DNA of 64,000 nt. Source: Planctomycetota bacterium. Lineage in GTDB: Bacteria; Planctomycetota; UBA8742; UBA2392. The position numbers and the translations under genes are program-made. The DNA lies in contig JAIOJA010000016.1 of the NCBI GenBank assembly GCA_019912315.1, positions 1-64,000 of the forward strand, given 5' to 3'. Of this stretch, positions 51,558 to 60,427 are shown in pieces. Below the pieces are notes generated by a model that worked only from the letters and a program-made list of their open reading frames with translations, searched no databases and was not told where the DNA came from. Positions within the stretch are counted from its first letter, which is position 1. Each line of letters begins with the position of its first letter.

Positions 51558-53690
51558 CTACTTCTTCTTTGTAGACTTCTTCTTTGTAGACTTCTTCTTT
51601 GCCGGCGCCTTACGCGCGCCCGCCGCGGACTTGCGACTGCGTTTGGGGGCGGGCTTTTCGGCGCCCGGCACTCCCTCGCGGGTTTCCAGCTCGTCGATAA
51701 TGGTCTTCAGGCGTGCTTCTTCTTCTTCTCGCTTGGCGAGAATGCGCTCGACGGCCGTGAGCTTGTCCTTGGTTTCGTCCAGTTCCTTCTGCATCCGGTT
51801 GGTCTTCCGGCGCAACTTGGCGTACTTGTCGGCGATACCGACCTTCAGGGTTTCCAGCAGGGCCTGCATTTTCTGGTCGCTGCCCTCTTCGCCCTTTTCC
51901 GCGGCCTCGAGATGCGCGGCGACGAGTTTCTGAAACTCGCCCATTTCACCTTTCCAGTAGGTCTCGGCCTCTTTGGCGCGGCGCTGGGCGGTTTCCACGT
52001 CGCTCTGCATGCGCTCGATCTGCGCGCGACGCTGCCCCGCCAGGGCCTTGGCGCGGTTGACGTCTTTCTTGGAAAGCTGCACGCCTTCAAGCTGGCTGGA
52101 AAGGTCCGACTCGCGGGCTTCGGCCTCGTTCAGGCGCTTGCGGGTTTCTTCAAGCTCCGTGTCGCGTTCGTTGATCTGTGTTTCCCACTTCTCGCGCTCG
52201 TGCTGCAATTGCGAGGACAACGAACTCAACGCCTCCGCGGGCGCGGACTTGTCCACGGCTTCGCGTTCACGGCTCAAAGCGTCCTCAAGCTGGTCGATGC
52301 GGCGGTTGTGTTCGTCGCGAATTTCCCTTTCGGCGTCGAGTTTCGCGCGCGCCTCCACAAGTTGCTTCTCGGCCTCGTGGCGTTTCTCGGTGGATTGCTC
52401 AACTTTCTGTTTCAGGGCATCAATTTCCTCGCGCCACTTTTCCGCCGCCAGTTCGGCATTGGTCAGATTGCCTCCCACTCGAAGCAATTCGTCGGCGGCC
52501 GCCTTGCGTTGCGCCTCAAGTTCATCGATTTCCCGCTGCAACTCACGCAGCCCCTCAATCTCCTTGCGCAAGGTCTCGGCTTCCTTCGTCGCCGCGTCGC
52601 GCTCGCCCTGTGCGGTGCGCAGGTCCACGTCACGCCCGGCCAGCACTTCCTTCATGGCGTCAAGTTCGCCGACCGCGGATTCCAGCCCGCGCAGCACATC
52701 GTCGCGTTTCTTCGTGATGTCCTCGTTGCGCGCCTTGAGATCCTCGTTTTCCTTGCGCAGGGTTGCGGCCTCGCCCGACACGGCCTCTGCCTCGCTGGCG
52801 GACACCTGTGCCTGTTCCAGCCGCGCCTTATGTTCCGCGATCTCCTGCTCCAGGGCGTCGATCTGCTCAATGGCGTGTTCTTCGGCTTCGCGGGCCTTGC
52901 GCAGCTCTTCGCCTGATTTGTTGCGCTCTTCTTCTTCTAGTTTCAGTTCCTCGCGCAGGTCGTTCAACTGCTGTTGGGCGACTTCAATCTGGCGGTCACG
53001 GGCTTCCAGGCGACGCTGCATTTCGTCCGCCTTGCCGGTGTCCTTCTGCGCGGCCTGCAGTTTTTCGCTGAGTGCGCGGATTTCCTCCTGGGCGGCGTCA
53101 CGTGCGGCGCGGGCCGTCTCCGCTTCGGCCTTCGCGTCGGCCAGGTCTTCCTCAAGTTCCTTGCCGTGCTGCTCAACATCCGTCAGGCGCCCCGACTCCG
53201 CCTTTTTCTGCTCGAGTTCCTGCTCCAGCCCGGCAATGCGTTCGTCGCGTTCCTTGAGCGCGAACTCAAGCTCCGACTGCCGCTCAGCAAGGTCATCGTT
53301 CCTGCGGGCGGTCTGCTGGTTTTCCTTCTCGGCTTCTTCGGCGCGCCCGGTGAGCTTCTCGATTTCCTTCTGCGCTTCGTCGAGTTGCGGGGCCAGCTTG
53401 GCAATGTGCTCGTGCCGCGCGGCAAGTTTCTGATCCGCGTCCTTCAGGTCTTTCTGGCTCTGATCAAGCTTGTGTTGCAGGTCGCCGATCTGCTGCTGCA
53501 ACTCGCCCGCTTTTGCGCCGCCGCTGTTGCGCAGAATCTCCAACTCACGCAGCAGGTCATCATTGGCCCGGCGCAGGGAGGCGTTTTCGTCTTCAATTAC
53601 GTTGAGGGAGCGTTCCGCGACGTCGCGGTCTTTGATGGCTTTGTCACGCGCGGCTTCAACCGCTTTTACTTCTTCGATTTTTTTTTTACG
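51558..53690 (-). CDS. Coiled-coil protein, second half, probably made by -1 slippage
   Basis: About 710 codons in one frame from the A10 tract (53687-53678) to TAG. It is heptad-repeat coiled coil over almost its whole length (LQQQIGDLQHKLDQSQKDLKDADQ, EERNKSGEELRKAREAEEHAIEQ). The Lys/Ala tail KKKSTKKKSTKKK is like histone-H1-type DNA-binding tails. No ATG or GTG occurs before about residue 220, and the earliest alternative is TTG 53543, which lacks a ribosome-binding site. The frame is open only from just before the A10 tract and lies in the -1 frame of the preceding coiled-coil gene. Read together they give about 1,210 residues. Confidence 0.75.
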   Translation of the reverse strand, partial: RKKKIEEVKAVEAARDKAIKDRDVAERSLNVIEDENASLRRANDDLLRELEILRNSGGAKAGELQQQIGDLQHKLDQSQKDLKDADQKLAARHEHIAKLAPQLDEAQKEIEKLTGRAEEAEKENQQTARRNDDLAERQSELEFALKERDERIAGLEQELEQKKAESGRLTDVEQHGKELEEDLADAKAEAETARAARDAAQEEIRALSEKLQAAQKDTGKADEMQRRLEARDRQIEVAQQQLNDLREELKLEEEERNKSGEELRKAREAEEHAIEQIDALEQEIAEHKARLEQAQVSASEAEAVSGEAATLRKENEDLKARNEDITKKRDDVLRGLESAVGELDAMKEVLAGRDVDLRTAQGERDAATKEAETLRKEIEGLRELQREIDELEAQRKAAADELLRVGGNLTNAELAAEKWREEIDALKQKVEQSTEKRHEAEKQLVEARAKLDAEREIRDEHNRRIDQLEDALSREREAVDKSAPAEALSSLSSQLQHEREKWETQINERDTELEETRKRLNEAEARESDLSSQLEGVQLSKKDVNRAKALAGQRRAQIERMQSDVETAQRRAKEAETYWKGEMGEFQKLVAAHLEAAEKGEEGSDQKMQALLETLKVGIADKYAKLRRKTNRMQKELDETKDKLTAVERILAKREEEEARLKTIIDELETREGVPGAEKPAPKRSRKSAAGARKAPAKKKSTKKKSTKKK

Positions 53691-55198
53691 GCGGCGTTGT
53701 CAGCTTTCGCTTCTTCGAGTTCGCCCTTCATGTTCTGCTCAAGCTCGCGGCGCAGATTCGTCTCGTTGCTCAACTGCTCGGCCATGCGGCGCTTTTCCTC
53801 CAGCCACTTGCCCTCGGCCGTGCGCAACCCCTCAAGCTCGGTTTCCACGTTCTCAAACTTGCGCTTGAGTGTGCCAAGCTCTTTGGCCGCGTTGCCGGCC
53901 TTGCCAAGGTCGTCGTTGAGTTTCTTGAGTTCACCCTTCGTCTTATCGAGTTCGGCTTTGGCCTTTTCCAGCTCACTGCCCGCGGCTTCCGCCTTGCCGG
54001 CTTCGGCCTTTGCCTTGTCCAGATCCTTCCGGAGTTTTGCGATCTCGTCCGCGAGCTTCTGCGCCTCGCCCTCGGCCTTCTTTGCCCGCTCCTCTACGGC
54101 CTTTGACGCTTCGGGCAGCGACTCGCCGGTCTCAATCGCCTTCAACTTCTCTTCGGCGGCCCGGCGGTTGTTGGTTTCATTACTGAGCTGCGATGCCAGG
54201 CGGCGCTTCTCTTCAAGCCACTCACCCTCGGCGGCGCGCAAGCCCTCAAGTTCAACCTCCATGTTCTCGACTTTGGCGTGGCTGCGCTCGCTGAGCTTCA
54301 GCTTGTTCTTCAACTCCTCGGCCTGAGAGCGCAGGGTTTCGGCTTCTTCGCCGGCGCCCTGCCGCGCGGTCTGCAACTCCACGCGCAACTCCTCAAGTTC
54401 GGACTGCATGGCCGTGACTTGGGCGTTGGCTTCGTCCCGTTCGCGCTCTACGGCGTTAACACCTTCGCTAGCCTCGGCAGACGAATTCTCCAGGTCTGCA
54501 AGCTGCTGCTCCATGGCTGCCAGTTGCTCGCGCAACTGCTCGACTTCATCCTGCGCCTGCTGGGCGGCGGCGCCGCCGGATTCGGCCTCCATCAACTGCT
54601 GCTGAAGCTGGGCGGCCTCTTCGTCTTTCTGTTGCAGGGCCGCTTCGAGGGCGCTGTATTGCTCGGTGATTCCGTCAAGCTGCTGCTGCAGGTCCATGTA
54701 GGTGTCCACGGCCTGGGCGTTGCGCTGCTGCAAGTCGGCGATCTGCTGCTCGTACTGATCCAGAAACTGCTCGTTGCCCGTCTGCCCGGCCTGCGCCTGC
54801 TTGAACCTGAGCTCCATATCCTGGTAGGCGTCGTAAACCTTCTTGTATTCGTTCTTGTAGGTTTCGACCTTGTCGTTCGCCTGCTGGAGGCGCATCTCCA
54901 TCTGCGTCTGCTGCATCACGAGATGATTGAATTCCTCGCGGTCGATGCCCTGGTCCATGCCGAACTTGTCGGTGACGCTCTGGACAATGTTCATGATCAC
55001 CTGCGGGGTGATCACTTTCACTTTGCTGGGCAACTGGCTGCGATCACGAATCTGGGCGCTTGCATCCAGATCCGCCATGGCGCGGCCGATGTCATCGGAT
55101 GGCGGCGGCCCCGCGGGCTGTTGCCTGGGCGGCTGGTTCTGCGGCTGCCCCCCGCCGGGAAGCCGGATGCTGCGAGTACCCTGTTCGCGACGTGCCAT
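53666..55198 (-). CDS. Coiled-coil protein, first half
   Basis: 510 residues. The first 60 residues are Gly/Pro/Gln-rich and disordered, then long coiled coil to the end. A tandem internal duplication of about 45 residues has copies beginning KVENMEVELEGLRAAEGEWL and KFENVETELEGLRTAEGKWL. No signal or membrane segment, so it is cytoplasmic. In its own frame it ends VKKKSKK just after the A10 tract. A -1 shift at the tract would fuse it to the second half. It looks like a filament-forming coiled-coil-rich protein. ATG 55198 is preceded by AAGGACG. Confidence 0.8.
   Translation of the reverse strand: MARREQGTRSIRLPGGGQPQNQPPRQQPAGPPPSDDIGRAMADLDASAQIRDRSQLPSKVKVITPQVIMNIVQSVTDKFGMDQGIDREEFNHLVMQQTQMEMRLQQANDKVETYKNEYKKVYDAYQDMELRFKQAQAGQTGNEQFLDQYEQQIADLQQRNAQAVDTYMDLQQQLDGITEQYSALEAALQQKDEEAAQLQQQLMEAESGGAAAQQAQDEVEQLREQLAAMEQQLADLENSSAEASEGVNAVERERDEANAQVTAMQSELEELRVELQTARQGAGEEAETLRSQAEELKNKLKLSERSHAKVENMEVELEGLRAAEGEWLEEKRRLASQLSNETNNRRAAEEKLKAIETGESLPEASKAVEERAKKAEGEAQKLADEIAKLRKDLDKAKAEAGKAEAAGSELEKAKAELDKTKGELKKLNDDLGKAGNAAKELGTLKRKFENVETELEGLRTAEGKWLEEKRRMAEQLSNETNLRRELEQNMKGELEEAKADNAAVKKKSKK
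53678..53687 (-). other. A10 slippery tract joining the two coiled-coil frames
   Basis: Ten A on the minus strand. Frame of the first gene: GTA-AAA-AAA-AAA-TCG-AAG-AAG-TAA. Frame of the second gene: CGT-AAA-AAA-AAA-ATC-GAA-GAA-GTA and onward. A -1 ribosomal shift, or addition of one A by RNA polymerase slippage, moves from one to the other. The second frame has a stop (TGA) just upstream of the tract, so the junction must be here. Confidence 0.7.
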
Positions 55199-55308
55199 AC
55201 CTTGCGTCCTTGGGTTGAATGTGGAGTTCTTCTGTATAAATCATTTTGGCGGGACGGAAAAGCGCCCCGCCACCGGACTGTCGGAAAAACAGACAATTTG
55301 GCAGCAAA

Positions 55309-55343
55309 CGACCGCCGACAACGCAATGCGTCGTCGGCGGTCG
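55309..55343 (-). terminator. Terminator after the small-protein cluster
   Basis: CGACCGCCGAC and GTCGGCGGTCG form an 11-bp perfect stem, extended inside by ACGC/GCGT. TTTGCTG follows on the minus strand. It lies between the three small paralogues and the coiled-coil gene. The rest of 55199-55358 is the coiled-coil promoter region. Confidence 0.65.
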
Positions 55344-55358
55344 CGCCAGGCGAGCTGG

Positions 55359-55778
55359 CTAGCGGCGTTTCTTCGACGCCTTTTCGATGGCTTCCTTCAA
55401 TTCTGCCGGCGCGTAGCCCTTCTCAGCCTCGAACTTGATCATGTCCGGGCCCGCGTCGTAATCGAGGCAGCGACTGCCGACCAGGAACAGCTCGGCGTTG
55501 CCGTTGCTGCCGGCTTTCACGATCTGATAGAACGTGATGCAGTGGCGGAACGTGCCGGGCTCAAACGGGTTTTCGGCATACTTGGTGACGGCCACATACC
55601 CGCCCTGCTGGTTGTCTCCGAACGTCGAAACCACAAATCCGTCCTTGCCGTTGATCCCGGCGGCACCGGACGCCTGCACTTCTTCAGGCGCGCCGATGAA
55701 CGAATTGTAGGCGTAGGTGCCGGCTGCGAGCAGCGCGGCCAGGGCGAACACGCCCTTCATCAGAGTGTCGAGTTTCAT
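55359..55778 (-). CDS. Small exported protein, paralogue A of a three-gene cluster
   Basis: 139 residues. An N-terminal membrane/signal segment (about 7-25) is followed by a compact domain. It shares with the next two genes the order N-P-F-x(3)-T-F-R-H, then I-T-F-Y, then GSRCLDYDAGPD. The SRC[IL][DE][YW]D block is the best conserved. The C-terminus is basic. The family is unknown to me. I start at ATG 55778 (MKLDTLMKGVFAL). It probably is anchored and faces the periplasm. Confidence 0.75.
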   Translation of the reverse strand: MKLDTLMKGVFALAALLAAGTYAYNSFIGAPEEVQASGAAGINGKDGFVVSTFGDNQQGGYVAVTKYAENPFEPGTFRHCITFYQIVKAGSNGNAELFLVGSRCLDYDAGPDMIKFEAEKGYAPAELKEAIEKASKKRR

Positions 55779-55865
55779 CCTATTCCTCTCAACCGGGGGA
55801 GGGGTCCGCCTATGGATTGTAGCGTCAAACCCCGCCCCCGGCATACAGAAGCGCGGATTTCGTTG

Positions 55866-56279
55866 CTACTTCTCAAGTTCTCGCTTCAGGGCACTGGGGC
55901 GGTTCTCGTCGGGCTTCATTCCCTGAAGTTCGAAGCCGCGGTCCCATTCTATGCAACGTGAGCAGATCAGAACCAGTCTGGCCTCGCCCTCGGTCTTCCG
56001 GAGAACCTCATACAGGGTGATGAAGTGACGGGGCGTGCCCTTGTCTTCCTCCTTGTCGCCCACGTAGGGCGCATAGGTGGACACGGCAAGATACTCGTTG
56101 TCACCGTCCCGGATTGTGGTGACCGTGAAACCGTCTTTCGTGTCGGTCCCCGCGCCATCTGCTCGAACGGGCGAAGGATTAACCGTAAACGAATTCCAGG
56201 CGTAAACGAATGAACTCGTCAAAGCCGCGCACACGAGCGGCACGCCCAGCAGCAGGGTGAGATACAGATGCTTCGTCAT
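55866..56279 (-). CDS. Small exported protein, paralogue B
   Basis: 137 residues. A hydrophobic N-terminus (about 6-28) is followed by the same domain as its neighbours: GTPRHFITLYEVLRKTEG then LVLICSRCIEWDRGFEL. The SRCIEWD block is the family hallmark. It lies 87 nt upstream (in transcription order) of paralogue A and 53 nt downstream of paralogue C, so the three are probably one operon. Function unknown. Confidence 0.75.
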   Translation of the reverse strand: MTKHLYLTLLLGVPLVCAALTSSFVYAWNSFTVNPSPVRADGAGTDTKDGFTVTTIRDGDNEYLAVSTYAPYVGDKEEDKGTPRHFITLYEVLRKTEGEARLVLICSRCIEWDRGFELQGMKPDENRPSALKRELEK

Positions 56280-56332
56280 GGCAGTGCTCCTGAGGGGAAA
56301 CGGGGGAGGGAAGTTGGTGTGTCTGGCGATGC

Positions 56333-56809
56333 TCAGTCGTCCTTTGCCAGTCTCGCGCGGGCGTCATTTACGGCCTGCCGGATGTCATCCGGGCTCCAGC
56401 CCTTCTTGCTCGATATGCCCATTTCGTCCGGGCCCATGTCGTATTCGATGCAGCGGCTGCCAAGGTATTCGAGGCGCTCACGTTCACCGGCTCGCGAATC
56501 AAGCGTGTAGAACGTAAGCGTCCAGCGGTACTCGCCGGTACGGAACGGGTTCTCGACCCGTCGCTGCACCGCGAAAGTGGATCGGCCGCTGTCACTGTTC
56601 AGGTCAAGCGCCACGACGCGGAACTCCTCATCCGGCGCCGGCTCGGGTGGCGGTGATTCCTCCGGCTCGGGCAGGCGCAACTCCGCGTCATGGGGACGCA
56701 CCACTACTGTCGTGGGTTCGACTTCGCGGAGGGCCACCGTCAGTGTGGCGGCCGCAACGGACAGCAACGCCACGGACGAAGCGAGTAACGGAAGGTCACG
56801 CAGGCGCAT
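56333..56809 (-). CDS. Small exported protein, paralogue C
   Basis: 158 residues. Membrane segment at about 8-27, then a Pro/Glu-rich linker, then the shared domain with NPFRTGEYRWTLTFYTLD and LEYLGSRCIEYDMGPDEM. Its C-terminal tail (SPDDIRQAVNDARARLAK) resembles the A-paralogue tail. It is the longest and first in the cluster. I chose ATG 56809 because the codons before it lie in a structured non-coding region. Function unknown. Confidence 0.75.
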   Translation of the reverse strand: MRLRDLPLLASSVALLSVAAATLTVALREVEPTTVVVRPHDAELRLPEPEESPPPEPAPDEEFRVVALDLNSDSGRSTFAVQRRVENPFRTGEYRWTLTFYTLDSRAGERERLEYLGSRCIEYDMGPDEMGISSKKGWSPDDIRQAVNDARARLAKDD

Positions 56810-57064
56810 GGAGGTGTCTCCTGGCCTTCCAGACATACCGCGACCATGACGCACAGGCGCGGTAAGTATTGACAGGTCAATTTCTCGAGTTGCGAAGCGA
56901 GCAATCGAAATTGTCGGTCTGTTTTCCGGCGTATGGCCGGAAAGCTTCACTCGCTACGCGATTTATACCTGATCTCTACGCTGGAAAACCGGACAGGGGT
57001 GGGTGCGGGGTCCGTCTGCCTTTAAGTGGCTGCGCCGCGCGGCGCCTTACGGGCAATTTCCGCA
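56810..57064. other. 255-bp gap with hairpins and a repeated palindrome
   Basis: It contains TTGACAGGTCAA (56869-56880), identical to the palindrome over the cys promoter. It also has a hairpin with arms CAATTTC (56878-56884) and GAAATTG (56907-56913), and a short CCGG...CCGG stem near 56926-56940. It probably holds the promoter of paralogue C on the minus strand and the end of the SpoIIM-like transcript. No gene is seen. Confidence 0.5.
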
Positions 57065-58069
57065 CTACCGCGTGGGGTTTCGGCGACGCACGAAAAACAG
57101 CCAGCCCGGACACAGTACCAGCAACAGGAACATCAGCCCGTAGCGCAACTCGGTACTGGCGTAACTTTGCCGGAAGCTTCCCTCGATGACGCCCGCCAGG
57201 ATCAGCAACGGCACGCAACCCAGCGCCACGATGCAGGCCTTGATCGCAACCTGCGTCAACGCCTGCTGGCGCGGCAGTTTGCCGGGGTTCAGCAGCGTAT
57301 GCCCCATGGCCATGCCCGCCCCGCCCGCCAGTATGATCGCGCCGATTTCGGGCACTCCGTGCGGGCCGAGCCACGCCACGGCCTCTACTCCCAGCCCCTT
57401 GCTGAAAAACAGCCCCAGAAAGCCACCCAGCATCAGCCCGGTTTTGATCAGCAGGTAAATCGTAGGCAGCCCAAGCAGCGCGCCCCAGGCGAAGCACATG
57501 AACGCCACCCGCGTGTTATGCGTGAACAGGAATGTCGAAAACACGACGTCCATCCCGACGTCCGTATCCTGAGGCCCCAGACTGTGCGCCAGAAACTCCC
57601 GGCTCGCGCTTGGGTCGCGTCCGCCTGCAAGCCCGCGATCCACAAACAGGAAGAACGTCTCCGGGGCGTAGATCACCGAAACCCAGGCCGCGGCAGCCGA
57701 GACCCCCAGTATCAGGAAGGAAACCAGATGATACTTCCAGAGCGCCTGCACGGCTCGCGGGATGCCGAAAATGGCGCCTTCAACCACGGACTTGAAGGTC
57801 GGGCGCTTGCGCCGATACACGGCGAAGTGGGCGTTCGCGACCCCTTGCTCAATGAACTCCGCCAGCCGCTTGTCGGGGCTGAAAGCGCGCACCCGGGCAA
57901 GCTCGGTCGCGCTGCGCCGGTAGGCGGCGGTGAAGTTTTCGACTGTGTCCAGGTTGGTCGGACGCGCGCGAACCCGCGACCACGCAAGCCCCTCAAAGGC
58001 GAGAAAGCGCCAGCGGTTCATGGCCCGCGACGCAACCTGCGAGATCTGGTGGTGGGGCATACCGGCCAT
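57065..58069 (-). CDS. SpoIIM/DUF95-like membrane protein
   Basis: 334 residues. About 100 soluble N-terminal residues precede five or six membrane segments. The family mark is AVAWLGPHGVPEIGAIILAGGAG, the L-x-P-H-G-x-x-E motif of the stage II sporulation M/DUF95 family. LFTHNTRVAFMCFAWG is also typical. Outside spore formers these proteins usually sit with an RDD-family protein, as here (58152, divergent). Role unknown, possibly membrane organisation or export. The start could be 58069 or the ATG 9 bp downstream. Confidence 0.88.
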   Translation of the reverse strand: MAGMPHHQISQVASRAMNRWRFLAFEGLAWSRVRARPTNLDTVENFTAAYRRSATELARVRAFSPDKRLAEFIEQGVANAHFAVYRRKRPTFKSVVEGAIFGIPRAVQALWKYHLVSFLILGVSAAAAWVSVIYAPETFFLFVDRGLAGGRDPSASREFLAHSLGPQDTDVGMDVVFSTFLFTHNTRVAFMCFAWGALLGLPTIYLLIKTGLMLGGFLGLFFSKGLGVEAVAWLGPHGVPEIGAIILAGGAGMAMGHTLLNPGKLPRQQALTQVAIKACIVALGCVPLLILAGVIEGSFRQSYASTELRYGLMFLLLVLCPGWLFFVRRRNPTR

Positions 58070-58151
58070 GCTGCTCCGCGGGAAAAGTATCGGCGTTCAA
58101 GACCGCCCGTTCACCCTGTAACCTGCAACGCTGCCGCTGTAACCTGAGTCC

Positions 58152-59069
58152 GTGAACGCCGTATCGTACCGAGCCTCTTTCACTGATGCCACCCGCCCCG
58201 TTGAGGGCGCCGACCGTGCAGGCACGCTTGCGTGGAAGCATGAGGTGATGCTGCCGGAAGACGTCAAGGCGGCTTTTGAAGTCGCCGCCCCGTTCTCGCG
58301 CCTGCTCGCGTTCTTGATCGACCTCTCGATTATCATGGTGGTGATCGTCATCCTGGCCATGCTGACCGTCGCAACACTGCTGTCTACGGGCGGCGCCGGC
58401 TCCTGGATGTGGGTCGCACTGGCGCTGCTGCTGTTTTTTCTGATCAACGTCGGCTACTTCTTTGTGTTTGAGGGCATCTTTTCCGGGCAGACGCCCGGCA
58501 AGTACGCGATGAAACTGCGCGTGATCAAGGACGACGGCGAGGAAATCGGGCCCCTGGAAGGCATCGTGCGCTCGTTTATTCGCTTCCTGATCATCGGCCC
58601 CGTCCCGTGCCTGCTGTTCATCGGGATGTTCGACCCGGCGCTGCTGTTTTCCGTCGCGCCGTTTCACCTGCTGGCGTTCGTGATGCTGGTGGACCGCAAG
58701 GGGCGCGGGCTGCCGGATTTTTTCGCGCACACACTGGTGGTGGTCCAGAAGGTCCCGCAACGGCAGTGGCAGACACCCTACGTGCCGCCCTACTTCATGC
58801 TGCCGCACCATTATTTTCCACTTGGCGCGAACGAATTGGCCAGGCTTACGCCGGCGGACTATGTCCGCCTGGAAGAGTTCGGCACGCGCCTCAGCACCAT
58901 CAGCAGCGAAGCCCGCCGCCAAGCCGCCATGGCCGCCGCGGCCGCCCTGGCAACCCGTATGGGGTACAGCAACCCGGTGGACCCGGACTACGCGGAGATC
59001 TTCCTGTTCGAGATGCACGCCGCCCTGAAGCAGCAGTTGCAGCAGCTGTATCCCGACCTTTACGCGTAG
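58152..59069 (+). CDS. RDD family membrane protein
   Basis: 305 residues. The RDD block FSRLLAFLIDLSIIMVV (about 48-64) is followed by membrane segments and TPGKYAMKLRVI, then IRFLIIGP and VMLVDRKGRGLPDFFAHTLVV. The N-terminal 35 residues and the C-terminal 100 residues are soluble. It starts at GTG 58152; an ATG at 58248 would cut the N-terminus. RDD proteins pair with SpoIIM-like proteins, here divergently across an 82-bp spacer. Confidence 0.85.
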   Translation: MNAVSYRASFTDATRPVEGADRAGTLAWKHEVMLPEDVKAAFEVAAPFSRLLAFLIDLSIIMVVIVILAMLTVATLLSTGGAGSWMWVALALLLFFLINVGYFFVFEGIFSGQTPGKYAMKLRVIKDDGEEIGPLEGIVRSFIRFLIIGPVPCLLFIGMFDPALLFSVAPFHLLAFVMLVDRKGRGLPDFFAHTLVVVQKVPQRQWQTPYVPPYFMLPHHYFPLGANELARLTPADYVRLEEFGTRLSTISSEARRQAAMAAAAALATRMGYSNPVDPDYAEIFLFEMHAALKQQLQQLYPDLYA

Positions 59070-59078
59070 GGCAGCGCG

Positions 59079-60257
59079 TTATTTGTTCTGCAGAACCACA
59101 ACCAGCGCAATCACGCCGCCAATGATCGCCGCAAGCACGATGCTGAGAATCACGATCTTCACCCACGACAGCGGCGCGGCGCCCTGTACTTCGCCGGTGC
59201 TGCCGTTGATCAGCACGTTGTACTGCTTGTCCTTGAAGCGGTAGCCCATTACGTAAACGGGCAGCAGCACATGCTTGAAACTCTGCCCGAAGAAACTGGT
59301 GCGGACATCGAGAAAACGGTGTGTGTCGCCGGGCACGTCGCTTGCGCAGCGCGAGCGGCACTCGCCCTGCATTCCGTCGCGAGCAATCGTCCAGCCCGCC
59401 TTCAGGTCCAGCGAGTAAATCTCGGAACGGAAGCCCGCCAGGAACTTGTCATCGTAGGGCACCATGGCCTTGGTGGGAAACGGCTCAATCTTCTTCATCA
59501 GGGTCTGCAGGTCGCCCTGGTAGTACTGGCGCGAGGCGCACACCAGCCAGTCGTCGAAGGCATCCCGGCGCGAGCCGCTGGTCCAGCGCCAGCGAATCTT
59601 GCGCACCTGCCGCGTCTGCCGTTTGCCCTGGCTGTCGGTGTAGCTTTCGGTCACGTAGTAGTAATAGCCGGCCTGGGCCGTCCAGTTGCTGTGGGCCTGG
59701 CTGTCGTAGGTCCAGAAAGGCACGTAAATGCCGTGCAGGTCATCCACGCTGGCGCGCTGCTGCAAAGCCCCGGGGCGCATGAGTCTGGTCCAGAGTCGCT
59801 TCCAGAAGCCCTCGCCCGCCAGCCATTTCCGGAAGCGCTCAACCGCGTTACCGGAATCAAACTTGAACGGCAGCATGGCCTCCGCGCGCAGGACTTCCGG
59901 CGGCATTTCCTCTTCTATGATGCGCTTGCCGCCGCAGTAGTCGCAGCGGGCGGTCGTGCTGCCGGCCGCCACGATGATTTCCGCGCCGCAATCCTGGCAT
60001 TTCACTTCGCGCTGCCCGCGCTGCTCCACGCGCGGGGTCTGCCCCAGATAGCGGGCGATCGCGTCGTTCAGATCGTACTCAATGACGGCCGCGTCGGCGG
60101 AAAACTCAATGACCTGCTGGTGCCCGCAATACTCGCACTTGAGTTGCTGCTGCCCGGGGTGAAACGCCAGGTCCGCGCCGCACTGGGCGCACGGGAGTGT
60201 GCTGGCGCTGGTCTTCGTACCCTCTACCGGGCCGTCATCGTTGTCAAATTCACCCAC
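59079..60257 (-). CDS. Zinc-ribbon membrane protein of unknown function
   Basis: 392 residues. Two N-terminal zinc ribbons: C23, C26, C41, C44 and C87, C90, C105, C108. A middle domain has IYVPFWTYDSQAHSNW and YYYYVTESYTDSQGKRQTRQ, seen in TFIIB-type zinc-ribbon membrane proteins of bacteria. One membrane helix at the C-terminus (about 365-390, VKIVILSIVLAAIIGGVIAL) anchors it with the rest in the cytoplasm. It is convergent with the RDD gene, 9 nt between stops. It starts at ATG 60257. Confidence 0.85.
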   Translation of the reverse strand: MGEFDNDDGPVEGTKTSASTLPCAQCGADLAFHPGQQQLKCEYCGHQQVIEFSADAAVIEYDLNDAIARYLGQTPRVEQRGQREVKCQDCGAEIIVAAGSTTARCDYCGGKRIIEEEMPPEVLRAEAMLPFKFDSGNAVERFRKWLAGEGFWKRLWTRLMRPGALQQRASVDDLHGIYVPFWTYDSQAHSNWTAQAGYYYYVTESYTDSQGKRQTRQVRKIRWRWTSGSRRDAFDDWLVCASRQYYQGDLQTLMKKIEPFPTKAMVPYDDKFLAGFRSEIYSLDLKAGWTIARDGMQGECRSRCASDVPGDTHRFLDVRTSFFGQSFKHVLLPVYVMGYRFKDKQYNVLINGSTGEVQGAAPLSWVKIVILSIVLAAIIGGVIALVVVLQNK

Positions 60258-60427
60258 AACGCACCTTTGATTAGTGGTCAGTGATCAGCGGCCAGTGGTC
60301 CGAGAACCCGCGCAGGATAAACACCGAATGGTGGAGAGGAAAGCCACCCCTGAAAACTCGCAACCATGCGTGAGATTCAGGCGTTGCGCCCGTACTATGA
60401 TGAATCGCGTACATTAGAGGAAGAAGC

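Noticed and set aside
51973..53433. 486-codon plus-strand frame rich in Ser/Arg
   Set aside because: Shadow of the coiled-coil gene: Glu/Lys codons read backwards give Ser/Leu/Phe-rich sequence.
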